From Sandaracinaceae bacterium (lineage in GTDB: Bacteria; Myxococcota_A; Polyangia; Polyangiales; JADJQN01): a stretch of DNA of 64,000 nucleotides. The stretch covers positions 62,001-126,000 of the forward strand of contig JADJQN010000015.1 of NCBI GenBank assembly GCA_016712745.1. The letters run 5' to 3'. The translations under genes and the position numbers were made by a program. Of the stretch, positions 25,447 to 33,771 are shown in pieces; positions within the stretch are counted from its first letter, which is position 1; each line of letters opens with the position of its first letter. The notes beneath the pieces are model-generated. The model had not been told where the DNA came from. It saw only the letters and a list, made by a program, of their open reading frames with translations, and did not search any database.

Positions 25447-25848
25447 ATGGACTCAATCATTGATCATCTAGGCGTTACGGTTTCCGACCTCGCAAAGTCG
25501 AAAGCGTTCTACACCGCGGCTCTCGCACCGCTCGAGATCAAGATATTGCGCGACTTACCCGTGGTTGCTGCGTTCGGCCGCGGACAGAAACCTGAGCTAT
25601 GGGTCGTGGGCACAAAAGCGAGCTACCAAAGCGAAGCGCAATACAAAGCGATCACGCCGAACCATGTCTGCCTGCGCGCGCGCAACCGCGACGAAGTGGA
25701 CGCGTTCTACAAAGCCGCGATGGCAGCAGGCGGCCGCGACTTCGGCCCCCCCGGCATCCGCGCCGAATACCACCCCAACTACTACGGCGCCTTCGTCCTC
25801 GACCCCGACGGCCACAACATCGAAGCCTGCTTCCACGGTCCGGCCTAG
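25447..25848 (+). CDS. VOC (glyoxalase/dioxygenase-fold) family protein
   Basis: The 133-residue protein contains one vicinal-oxygen-chelate module: IDHLGVTVSDLAKSKAFYTA with the first metal-binding His, a Glu in KPELWVVG, NHVCLRARNRDEVDAFYKAA with another His, and the final Glu in DPDGHNIEACFHG. VOC enzymes bind a divalent metal and act on glyoxal adducts, catechols or antibiotics. The length fits a one-module protein that dimerises. The substrate is not predictable. It lies divergently 106 bases from the TIMP-like gene. Confidence 0.92.
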   Translation: MDSIIDHLGVTVSDLAKSKAFYTAALAPLEIKILRDLPVVAAFGRGQKPELWVVGTKASYQSEAQYKAITPNHVCLRARNRDEVDAFYKAAMAAGGRDFGPPGIRAEYHPNYYGAFVLDPDGHNIEACFHGPA

Positions 25849-26247
25849 CTCTAGTCTGCAAGCGGTCGACCCCTTGCCGCGTGGGATGGGTTAACCGCCA
25901 TGACGCCAGTAACGCCACTGAGTGCCGACGCGTAAGTCGCGTTCTCACTCAAATGCGTTTGGTTTGCGGCGCGTACGTCGCTTGAGTCCAGTTCCGGTCC
26001 AGTTGCGGGACGAGCGAATGCGACAACCGTGCGGCGATTGCGCCTTTGCGTTGCAGCTTGGCACTTGCGAATTCGCGTGTTGCGCGTTCGCTGCTCGAGC
26101 AGCACTGCGTTGGGTCTATCGATCCATCTTGATACGGACTAATCGCCATAAAATCCCGCATCTCACCCCTAGGGGCGATTTACAGCTTCACGCGTTCTGG
26201 TATTGGCCGAGTGAGAGTTACTCCATTCGCCAGCACAGAAGGTTCAC
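25849..26247. other. gap before the metalloprotease unit; contains a repeat
   Basis: No gene is supported here. Bases 25881-25980 form a copy of the CCGCC-GACGCCAG repeat described separately. The remainder, from 25981 to 26247, holds no clear feature. An AAGG shortly before the GTG at 26248 is a weak ribosome site for the lipoprotein start. Confidence 0.45.
25881..25980. repeat. dispersed repeat copy, left flank of the metalloprotease unit
   Basis: Bases from 25888 on (gggttaaccgccatgacgcc and onward) align over about 95 bases with 30530-30625, including the shared inner string tcgcgttctcac and the outer ggttaaccgcc. The two copies lie in the same orientation on either side of the protease/lipoprotein pair. 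Identity is roughly three bases in four by eye. No encoded protein is seen. Confidence 0.7.
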
Positions 26248-26481
26248 GTGAAATCGTCCCAACTACTCATCTCCATCACGTTTGCGTGCACCGCGGCCTG
26301 CGCGTTCGATCCCGCGCCTCAGTCGACCCGAACTCCTTTGGCCCAACAGGATGCGCAAGTGTCAGATGGGACGGGTACGCAGGACTCCGGCGAAACCTGG
26401 CGTGAAGGTGAGCGCCAAAGTGCCGAAGTATCAGAGTCGCCCGAGTTGGCCAATGCTCGTGCTCAACTCGACAATTTTTGA
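26248..26481 (+). CDS. lipoprotein signal and N-terminal part of the metalloprotease (frame-separated)
   Basis: A GTG at 26248 starts a lipoprotein signal (LLISITFACTAACAFDP, lipobox Ala-Ala-Cys) followed by a polar linker and a helix that ends ANARAQLDNF at a TGA (26479-26481). The next frame begins exactly at this point with a TTG (26478) and continues the helix as TEVERAAGQPLPEAWART. The T5 run at the junction would join both frames if one T were added. Hence the 77-residue peptide probably is the N-terminus of the following protein rather than an independent lipoprotein. Alternatives are a programmed -1 shift, coupled translation, a disabled gene, or an assembly error. Confidence 0.7.
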   Translation: MKSSQLLISITFACTAACAFDPAPQSTRTPLAQQDAQVSDGTGTQDSGETWREGERQSAEVSESPELANARAQLDNF

Positions 26482-29400
26482 CTGAGGTTGAGCGCGCGGC
26501 TGGGCAACCGTTGCCCGAAGCCTGGGCACGCACGTCGGCGGCGAATATTGCGCACGGTGCCGAGCTCGTCCGCGCGGTATCACCTGCTAGTGCACGGACG
26601 GAGTGGCTACGCGATATCGAGCATGCCGTTGAAGCAGATCGGCGAGTCTATTCCCTGCAACCGTCTTCGACGCAAATCAACGCACTCGAAGAGCTCGCGA
26701 ACGCCAGTCTCAGCGGATTGCGTGTCCAGTGGGACTTTGACGCGGGGAGCCCCGGACGCTTGGAAGATATTGGCTTCGTTAGTCGCGTCGGTGACGCTCG
26801 GGCGGTTTGGGCGACATTCCTTCGAGAGAAGAGCACGGAGCTTGCAGCCATCTTTGACGGTTCAATCCTGACGGATACTGAGGTGGTGGAGGTCGATACG
26901 ACCCCCGGACCGTACGACATCGTTCGCGTGTTGCGGCGTCGCGATGGTTATCGAATCGACCACGACCACTTCGACGTTTACGTCACAAACGAACGTTCTT
27001 CACTCGGCGCCGGAACGCTTAACCAGATAGTGGGACGTTGGAATCGCGCCGTTCCGGCTGCGTTCGCACGGTTAGTCGCGGGCGGGATCTTGTCCCAAGC
27101 AGAAGCCCGCCGGCACGTGGCAACGGATGTACTCTCCGCGGCGATTCATATCGGCTGTAGCGACCATTGTTCTGCGACCTGGAACCTGCTGAAAAGTTTT
27201 GACGAAGAGATCATATTGGATGCCGTCGGTGGGCGGGAGCTTGGACGCGTGAATCCTCGTCGAAACTTTAGCGGCACCGTACGACAACTAGGCGTACCAA
27301 CCGGCGGTAACGGGAGCACTGCTTCGATTCGTATGCGTGGCGCGCGCATCATGCGGACATCCTGGCCCAGCGCACAGATCGGTGGGACGACGCGGTACGA
27401 CGGCACGTATAACCTCACGTCTGCGACACCGTGGAGCATTGACCTCAGCGGCACGCAAAATCCGAGCGGGGCGTGGCCAATCGGGCGCGTCGATCGTCGA
27501 GCACTTGGCGATCCGACCACTATTGTTCACATGCCGGTTGCTTGGAACCCATCAACTACGCCGAGCCCAGATTTCGGATCACCTGATGCCTGGCCAGCGA
27601 ACACAAATCTCCGTCACGGGCAAGAGATCGTGTACGGATGGTTCACGTATTGGCAGGATCTTTTTGGCGGCATGCTCGGCCGCCAAATCCCAGATACGTT
27701 CACCTTTGAGCTGAACCCTAGCGCCAGCATCAGCGGAGGGAGCACCGGGAACTACGACACCGCAGTGCCCGGATCGGGTCAATCGAATCATGCTCAGATG
27801 TCGATTGCATGGTTGAGCAACGATTCTTTTTCCACAGACCCGGACACCGTCAATCGCACCATTCTACTGCTCTCCCATGAGTTCTCCCATGGGATGCAAG
27901 GGTGTATCGCCAACACTGGCGCGAGTTGCACGGTTACGGACCCCGGCCAGCAGCCATTTCGCCCACCGACCGCAGCTGACTGGAGGCGCCAAGTTTACGA
28001 TGCATACGTTGAAAACGGTGCGAACGCGTTCGCACTGATTCTCTCTGAGTTCAGAACTTCGACGGACGAGTACATAACGTGGCAGCACAACTGGCGGTAC
28101 GGTGGTTACATGGACCACACCGACGATTTTGCTAACCAACTCGAGGACTCCGGCACCGGAACTCTTGGCGGAGACGACGGGTACGATTGCGACGAAGCTG
28201 GAGCGCCTGCATGTCCAGGCACTCACGTGTGCGTTGAAAGCGAAGAGTCCGGTTTTGATTCGCCAGCCAATGGCGGGAAGCTGTGCCGCCGGCTGTGCAC
28301 CTCAGACGCTGGATGCGTTGCGCCGTGGCCCGTTGCAACTCAGTTCTGCGAGAATGGCGGTGGGAATCCAGGCTACTGTCAGCAGTTCGGATACTCGAAC
28401 AATTGGTTTACAACTGTAGGCACGCGGTTGGCGTTCGACCTTGGATGGTTCAACGCTCTTTACCTGCTCACACTGGCAACGCCGGGTGCTGACAACAATG
28501 GCACGCGTGACTTCAATATTGGCTCCGATTCTTGGTATGCGCATCTCGCCGATGTCGGGTTTCATACCGTAGGCGTGACACGTGCTGTGCGCTCAGCGAC
28601 AAACGAAAGTGGAGTGACGTCGCGCGATGACTTCGCGGATTCATTCGATGAGGCGCTGGCGGTTCCCGTACTGAACGCAGCCGGCACGCTGGTGCAGTGG
28701 GGGAGTTCGTCAGCTCGCTATCCAAACCTCGACACTGCTGCAGATACTGACTGGTATCTCTTTCGTGGAAATGCGTTTGCGAACTACACAATTTCAGCGC
28801 TACCGGTGGGAGCGTCGACCGTCGACCTGGCTATTCAGGTCTTAGATCTCAGCACATCGGGCACGACCTTTCTCGTGCAAGGCTCCAATCCGACAGGCGC
28901 GACTGCGGTACTTACTACAGGTGCGCTGCCGAACAACGATTGGTATGCAATCCGAGTCGCAAACCGAGTTGTTAGTAGTGGCGCATACACTTTACGGGTT
29001 CAGCTCGCCTCGTCAGCCGACGACGATTTTCCAAACGTTGCCGCTGAAGCTTACCCAGTTCCAAATGGGGTCGCCCAGCCTGGCTACCTCACATCGGCCG
29101 ATGTCGATCGGTTTCAGATCTACGGTCGTAACGTGAGTTCGTCCTCGCTCACGGTGACAGCCACCGGGTCACCAACGCCGATCGTTGAAGTTTTCTCGCC
29201 CACGAGCGTTAGCCTCGGCAGCGCCACCGGAACAATCACGGTTCCAGCGGCCACAATCGCGCTCTACGGAACGGGACACTATTACTTCACTGTGCGCAAT
29301 CCTGGTGCGACGTCGTATGCCTACAATGTGACTGCATCCTTTTCCTGCGCGTCATGGACCGCAGGATCGTGTGACAACCAAACGAGCGCGCCAACTGTCG

Positions 29401-29813
29401 CTTCCCGCTACGCGTGGGGCGACCGCTTTGCTGGACGCCTGCCCATCGCAGCGGCAACGGCAACCTACTCGGTTGCACTTGCCGAGAACGAACACGCGGC
29501 GTTGTCGCTGACCGACGTAGCATCATCGTGTCGATTTGAACTCGAGCTACTTCCGCCGAGTGATCTGACATTCTTTCGCGGGGCTGGAGGCGTGATGCAG
29601 CCCGTCGCACACTGGACGGACGAGACGAGCACCGGATTCGGCCCGGGAGCCAGCAACGCGGCGGGCACCCGGCGGGGAGCGGGCGGACACATCGTCGCAC
29701 CCACAGCGGGTACCTATTCCGTTCGCGTGCGCACAACAAGTGGGTCAAGCTGCACATATCACCTGCTCGTATCGAAGGCGGGTCACCTAGCAACTGCTCG
29801 ACCGGATTGGTGA
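26478..29813 (+). CDS. large secreted HExxH metalloprotease-like protein with PPC-like domains
   Basis: The 1111-residue frame lacks its own signal and appears to continue the lipoprotein start just upstream. At residues 467-471 (27876-27890) it has LLSHEFSHGMQGC, a zincin HExxH motif; a Glu in YVENGANAFA about 55 residues on is a candidate third ligand. A Cys-rich patch (residues 575-640, CDEAGAPACPGTHVCVE and following) may be an EGF-like disulfide knot. The last 350 residues have two or three PPC-like beta domains, each opening with a TDWYLFRG or DVDRFQIYG motif. Expected role: extracellular protein degradation. Family not assigned with confidence. The neighbour 29818-30462 starts 4 bases later. 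Confidence 0.8.
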   Translation: MTEVERAAGQPLPEAWARTSAANIAHGAELVRAVSPASARTEWLRDIEHAVEADRRVYSLQPSSTQINALEELANASLSGLRVQWDFDAGSPGRLEDIGFVSRVGDARAVWATFLREKSTELAAIFDGSILTDTEVVEVDTTPGPYDIVRVLRRRDGYRIDHDHFDVYVTNERSSLGAGTLNQIVGRWNRAVPAAFARLVAGGILSQAEARRHVATDVLSAAIHIGCSDHCSATWNLLKSFDEEIILDAVGGRELGRVNPRRNFSGTVRQLGVPTGGNGSTASIRMRGARIMRTSWPSAQIGGTTRYDGTYNLTSATPWSIDLSGTQNPSGAWPIGRVDRRALGDPTTIVHMPVAWNPSTTPSPDFGSPDAWPANTNLRHGQEIVYGWFTYWQDLFGGMLGRQIPDTFTFELNPSASISGGSTGNYDTAVPGSGQSNHAQMSIAWLSNDSFSTDPDTVNRTILLLSHEFSHGMQGCIANTGASCTVTDPGQQPFRPPTAADWRRQVYDAYVENGANAFALILSEFRTSTDEYITWQHNWRYGGYMDHTDDFANQLEDSGTGTLGGDDGYDCDEAGAPACPGTHVCVESEESGFDSPANGGKLCRRLCTSDAGCVAPWPVATQFCENGGGNPGYCQQFGYSNNWFTTVGTRLAFDLGWFNALYLLTLATPGADNNGTRDFNIGSDSWYAHLADVGFHTVGVTRAVRSATNESGVTSRDDFADSFDEALAVPVLNAAGTLVQWGSSSARYPNLDTAADTDWYLFRGNAFANYTISALPVGASTVDLAIQVLDLSTSGTTFLVQGSNPTGATAVLTTGALPNNDWYAIRVANRVVSSGAYTLRVQLASSADDDFPNVAAEAYPVPNGVAQPGYLTSADVDRFQIYGRNVSSSSLTVTATGSPTPIVEVFSPTSVSLGSATGTITVPAATIALYGTGHYYFTVRNPGATSYAYNVTASFSCASWTAGSCDNQTSAPTVASRYAWGDRFAGRLPIAAATATYSVALAENEHAALSLTDVASSCRFELELLPPSDLTFFRGAGGVMQPVAHWTDETSTGFGPGASNAAGTRRGAGGHIVAPTAGTYSVRVRTTSGSSCTYHLLVSKAGHLATARPDW

Positions 29814-29817
29814 ACCT

Positions 29818-30462
29818 ATGAATCAACACATCCTCCTAGGCGTCACCGCTGCGCTCTTTGTGAACGCGGCATGCAATTTCCAAAGCAACAGTCAACCCGA
29901 AGATGCTGGCGGCGAGTGTGCCGAAGAATTTGTTTCGGCCACCATACAAGCGCCTGCAGGCAACGTCCTCGAGGTATGCATGCCGCTTGATCCTGAGCAC
30001 CACCTCCAAGTCGGATTTGACGACCCATCTTGCACGCTCACATCGGCAGGCGCGATTTCTCAGAGAGATTCGAGTTCAGTCTTGAGCCTAAATTTCGGTG
30101 CGAGTTCAGACTGGTTTTCGAGCGAACACGTTGTGCATCCATTTAGTATCTCGTACGGCGCCGCAACTATTAATGAGTGCGGCACTCCGCCTGCGGGTGC
30201 GCCAGCTCCATGCACGTACAACAACCACGTGGATTGCTCGATTCGTGTCACACACGCAGCACACGCAGTTGGCGAATACGCCGAAGGAGAACTTACGGAG
30301 CCGTGCGTGCTTAACGGAGCCGACGGGCAGACGAGCACCCCGCCAACCATCACCCGCTTGCATTTTCGCGCGATGCTCGTCGCGATGCCGCATCAACTTA
30401 CGCCGGGCCCAGATGGCGCGGTTTGCACCTATCCGACAGACGCCGGCGTCACTTCGCCGTAA
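29818..30462 (+). CDS. Cys-containing lipoprotein of unknown function
   Basis: A typical lipoprotein signal (ILLGVTAALFVNAAC) starts this 214-residue protein. The mature part has eight or so cysteines in the pattern GGECAEEF, EVCMPLDP, PSCTLTS, NECGTPP, APCTYNNHVDCSI, EPCVLNG and VCTYPTD, indicating several disulfides in a beta-rich secreted domain. It starts four bases after the metalloprotease stop, so it is cotranscribed and a plausible partner, chaperone or specificity factor of the protease. No family recognised. Confidence 0.8.
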   Translation: MNQHILLGVTAALFVNAACNFQSNSQPEDAGGECAEEFVSATIQAPAGNVLEVCMPLDPEHHLQVGFDDPSCTLTSAGAISQRDSSSVLSLNFGASSDWFSSEHVVHPFSISYGAATINECGTPPAGAPAPCTYNNHVDCSIRVTHAAHAVGEYAEGELTEPCVLNGADGQTSTPPTITRLHFRAMLVAMPHQLTPGPDGAVCTYPTDAGVTSP

Positions 30463-30520
30463 AGCGCCATCCGACCAAACCGCGGCATGGCCTAGAAACA
30501 CGTCGCCGCTGTCCGCGACG

Positions 30521-30675
30521 TGGGGTGGGGGTTAACCGCCAAGGCGCTAGTGTCGCCAGTAAGTGCGGACGCGCAATTCGCGTTCTCACACAAAAGATTT
30601 TGGGTTAAGGCGCGTTCTTCGCTGGCCTCATCTCTGGCGTTACTGGCGTCATGGCGGTTCAACCCTCCGAATACT
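30521..30675. repeat. dispersed inverted repeat, right flank of the metalloprotease unit
   Basis: The left end ggttaaccgccaaggcgct and the right end, read in reverse, gggttgaaccgccatgacgc are similar, so this copy is a two-armed imperfect palindrome of about 155 bases. The left arm also aligns with 25888-25980. The right end lies 58 bases upstream of xerC. The core CCGCCAAG-CGCCAG motif recurs at 18859 and 43061. Similar strings are widespread between genes in Myxococcota and Planctomycetes; no transposase is present. Confidence 0.7.
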
Positions 30676-30732
30676 CCACGTGTCCATGCCAAGATCTGGG
30701 CGTCAGCGCGGGTGGGGCGCTAGGATGGTTGG

Positions 30733-31689
30733 GTGCCGGGCGCGAATAGTGAGCTGAGTGCGCAGATTGAGATGTTTGCGGACTATCTTCGTTCGGAGAA
30801 GCGCAGTTCGCCCAATACCGTCTCGGCGTACACGCGTGATCTGACTGCGTTTGCGTTGTTCGTTGCTGAGAAGGACTTGCCGGCGGACGCGCGCAAGCTT
30901 GGGCTTATCGCGTTGCGGTCTTGGCTCGGCGCGCTCTTCGATGGGAACTCGCCGCAGACCATGGCGCGCAAGATTGCGTCACTGCGTTCGTTCTACAAGT
31001 TTCTCTTGAAGCGCAACATTGCGAAGGAGAATCCGGCGGCACAGTTGCGCTTGCCGCGCGTGACGAGACCGCTGCCGATGTTTCTTACAGTCGATGATGC
31101 CTTTCGCGTCGTCGAAGGACCGACCGCGGTGATGGACGGCGCGGAACCGCTCAAGCTGCGAGACCGCGCGATTCTGGAATTACTCTACGGCGCCGGCATC
31201 CGCGTGAGCGAGCTCTCGTCACTGTCGATGGATCAGCTCGATATGAACTCGCGCGTCGCGCGCGTGATCGGCAAGGGCAACAAAGAACGCCTGATCCCGC
31301 TCGGCAAAGCGTGCATCGATTCGCTCAAGGCATACTTCGCGATTCGACATCGCTTGCACAGTCCGAAGACTGGCGCGCGTGCGCACGACGCTGTATTTCT
31401 TGGACGCTTCGGCACGCGTCTGACATCACGCCAGGTGCAGACGATCGTGCGTAAATGGGGAACCTACGGAGCTGGTCGCACGGACCTGCATCCCCACGCC
31501 CTGCGTCACACGTGTGCAACGCATCTTCTCGATGCAGGCGCTGATCTGCGCGGCATCCAAGAACTACTTGGTCACGCCAGCCTTTCCACGACGCAGCGCT
31601 ATACCCACGTCAGCATCGATCGCTTGATGGAGGTTTACGATAAGTCTCATCCGCTCGCGCATGCGCAGCGCAAGAAGCGCGCGCCTTGA
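30733..31689 (+). CDS. xerC: tyrosine recombinase XerC/XerD-type
   Basis: The 318-residue protein has the N-terminal core-binding domain (FADYLRSEKRSSPNTVSAYTRDL) and the catalytic domain with all conserved residues: Arg in GAGIRVSELSSL, Lys in GKGNKERLIPLG, HPHALRHTCATHL with His and Arg, HASLSTTQRYTHV with His and nucleophile Tyr. XerC-type enzymes resolve chromosome dimers at dif with FtsK. Gene position immediately before hslV-hslU matches Bacillus codV-clpQ-clpY and supports XerC rather than an integron or phage integrase. GTG at 30733 is the start used; an upstream repeat ends about 58 bases before. Confidence 0.94.
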   Translation: MPGANSELSAQIEMFADYLRSEKRSSPNTVSAYTRDLTAFALFVAEKDLPADARKLGLIALRSWLGALFDGNSPQTMARKIASLRSFYKFLLKRNIAKENPAAQLRLPRVTRPLPMFLTVDDAFRVVEGPTAVMDGAEPLKLRDRAILELLYGAGIRVSELSSLSMDQLDMNSRVARVIGKGNKERLIPLGKACIDSLKAYFAIRHRLHSPKTGARAHDAVFLGRFGTRLTSRQVQTIVRKWGTYGAGRTDLHPHALRHTCATHLLDAGADLRGIQELLGHASLSTTQRYTHVSIDRLMEVYDKSHPLAHAQRKKRAP

Positions 31690-31721
31690 CAGGGATAGGC
31701 CTCCGTCCTTAGGTAGGCCCT

Positions 31722-32279
31722 GTGATAAAGACGCGCGAAGAAGATCGGATACGCTCCACTACGATTGTTGCGGTTCGCCGCGATGGCAAGGCCGCGATGG
31801 CCGGAGACGGCCAGGTTTCCCTAGGCCAAACCATCATGAAGGGCCACGCCAAAAAGGTGCGTCGCATTGCCGATGGCTCGGTGGTCGTCGGATTCGCGGG
31901 CGCAACCGCCGATGCCTTCACACTTCTTGACCGTTTTGAAGCGAAGCTGAAAGAGCATCGCGGGGCGTTGATGCGCTCTGCCGTTGAGCTTGCGAAAGAT
32001 TGGCGCACCGATCGCTTCTTGCGACGCCTCGAAGCGATGATGATCGTGATGGACAAGCAAACCACGCTCTTGCTGAGTGGAACGGGCGATGTAATCGAGC
32101 CTGACGAAGGCATCATCGCGATTGGCTCGGGGGGCACCTACGCGCTCGCGGCAGGTCGTGCACTTTTTATGCACACGAAGCTCGATGCGACGGAAATCGC
32201 GCGCGAGTCGTTGCGCATCGCCTCCGAGATTTGTGTCTACACGAACAACGAGATCGTCGTGGAGGAAGTGTCGTCATGA
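31722..32279 (+). CDS. hslV: ATP-dependent protease subunit HslV (ClpQ)
   Basis: HslV is the peptidase ring of the HslVU protease. The catalytic block TTIVAVRRDGKAAMAGDGQVSLGQT follows an N-terminal leader of 12 residues (MIKTREEDRIRS), so Thr13 is the expected nucleophile after processing. GFAGATADAFTLLDRFEAKL and IAIGSGGTYALAAGRAL are canonical. GTG 31722 is the only in-frame start and has an AGGTAGG site. The leader is longer than in E. coli, where only Met precedes Thr. hslU begins inside its stop codon (ATGA). Confidence 0.96.
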   Translation: MIKTREEDRIRSTTIVAVRRDGKAAMAGDGQVSLGQTIMKGHAKKVRRIADGSVVVGFAGATADAFTLLDRFEAKLKEHRGALMRSAVELAKDWRTDRFLRRLEAMMIVMDKQTTLLLSGTGDVIEPDEGIIAIGSGGTYALAAGRALFMHTKLDATEIARESLRIASEICVYTNNEIVVEEVSS

Positions 32280-33706
32280 CCTTCTCGCTACGCACATTTA
32301 CACCTCGCGAAATTGTGAGCGAGCTCGATCGCTACATCGTGGGTCAGAACAAAGCCAAGCGCGCGGTCGCCGTGGCTTTGCGCAATCGGTGGCGCAGGCA
32401 GCAGGTGGCGCCGGAGCTTCGCGATGAGATTGCACCGAAGAACATCATCATGATTGGCCCGACGGGTGTCGGAAAGACCGAGATCGCGCGAAGACTGGCC
32501 AAACTCTCGCAGGCGCCTTTCATCAAAGTCGAGGCTTCGAAATTTACCGAGGTCGGTTACGTCGGTCGCGATGTCGAAAGCATGATTCGAGATCTCGTGG
32601 AGATTGCGATTCAAATGGTGCGTGCGGAGCAAGTCGAAAGCGTGCGGACGCGCGCCGCTGATCACGCCGAAGAGCGCTTGGTGAACATGTTGCTGGGCGC
32701 CAAAGGACCCGCGCCGGCGCAGCCGAGTGGGCCGCAACTGTTCTCACCGTTTCTCGTCACACCTGCGCCCGGAACGCCCGCGCCATCAGCAGGCGCATCG
32801 GGGGGCAAATCGCAGCTCGCGCCCGAGTTCTTCGAGACGCGCGGAAAGCTGCGCAGCGGCGCTCTCGACGATGAGATGCTCGAGCTCGATGTCGCGGACG
32901 CTAGCAACCCTCTCGTCAATATCTTCGCGGGCGCCGGTATGGGCGAGATGGAAAGTAATCTGCGCGACATGATGCAGAACTTGCCCGGGGGCCGAGGGAA
33001 GACGAAAAAGCGCAAAGTGAAGGTCAGCGAGGCGCGCAAGATTCTCGAGAACGAGGAAGCGCAGAAGCTCGTCGACATGGACAATGTGCAGGGCGAGGCC
33101 ATCGAGCGCACCGAGCAAGCTGGCATTGTCTTCCTCGATGAGATCGACAAAGTGGCGAGCCGTCAGGATGCAAAGGGTGGCCCTGATGTTTCACGCGAGG
33201 GTGTCCAGCGTGATCTGTTGCCCGTTGTGGAAGGTTCCACCGTCAGCACCAAGTACGGCCCCGTCAAAACGGATCACATCCTCTTCATCGCCGCTGGCGC
33301 CTTTCACGTATCCAAAGTTTCGGATCTCATCCCCGAGTTGCAAGGACGCTTTCCAATTCGCGTCGAGCTAGACAGCCTCGAGAAGAATGACTTTGTGCGC
33401 ATTCTCACGGAGCCGAAGACCGCGCTGACGCGGCAGTACGAAGCATTGATGCAGACAGAAGGAATCAAACTTCGCTTCTCGGAAGACGCCATTGAGGCGC
33501 TGGCCGAGTACGCGACCGAGGCCAATCGGCGGGCCGAGAATATCGGCGCCAGGCGCCTGCACACTATTATGGAAGCGCTGCTCGAGGAGCTGAGTTTCAG
33601 CGCTCCTGAGATGGGCGAGACCGAGATCCTGATCGACGGCGCCCGCGTGAAGAAAACGCTCGAGCCAATCCTCTCCAACGAGGACCTCGCGAAGTACATT
33701 CTCTAA
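32276..33706 (+). CDS. hslU: ATP-dependent protease ATPase subunit HslU (ClpY)
   Basis: HslU unfolds substrates and feeds them to HslV. The 476-residue AAA+ protein has Walker A IGPTGVGKTEIARRLAKL, the GYVGRDVESMIRDLV block, Walker B IVFLDEIDK, and sensor regions GAFHVSKVSDLIPELQGRFP; it ends LAKYIL, matching the conserved C-terminus that inserts into HslV. The I-domain region (about 110-240) contains an extended Pro/Ala-rich linker (AQPSGPQLFSPFLVTPAPGT), longer than usual. The ATG at 32276 overlaps hslV's TGA. Confidence 0.97.
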   Translation: MTFSLRTFTPREIVSELDRYIVGQNKAKRAVAVALRNRWRRQQVAPELRDEIAPKNIIMIGPTGVGKTEIARRLAKLSQAPFIKVEASKFTEVGYVGRDVESMIRDLVEIAIQMVRAEQVESVRTRAADHAEERLVNMLLGAKGPAPAQPSGPQLFSPFLVTPAPGTPAPSAGASGGKSQLAPEFFETRGKLRSGALDDEMLELDVADASNPLVNIFAGAGMGEMESNLRDMMQNLPGGRGKTKKRKVKVSEARKILENEEAQKLVDMDNVQGEAIERTEQAGIVFLDEIDKVASRQDAKGGPDVSREGVQRDLLPVVEGSTVSTKYGPVKTDHILFIAAGAFHVSKVSDLIPELQGRFPIRVELDSLEKNDFVRILTEPKTALTRQYEALMQTEGIKLRFSEDAIEALAEYATEANRRAENIGARRLHTIMEALLEELSFSAPEMGETEILIDGARVKKTLEPILSNEDLAKYIL

Positions 33707-33771
33707 GTATCTGTCGGCGCGAAGACGACTTCTTGCGCGGCAAGCGGGTTCGTTCGCTATACTGGCGCGCG

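Noticed and set aside
30733..31689. xerC as a phage or island integrase
   Set aside because: Position before hslV-hslU and the full XerC motifs support the chromosomal recombinase.
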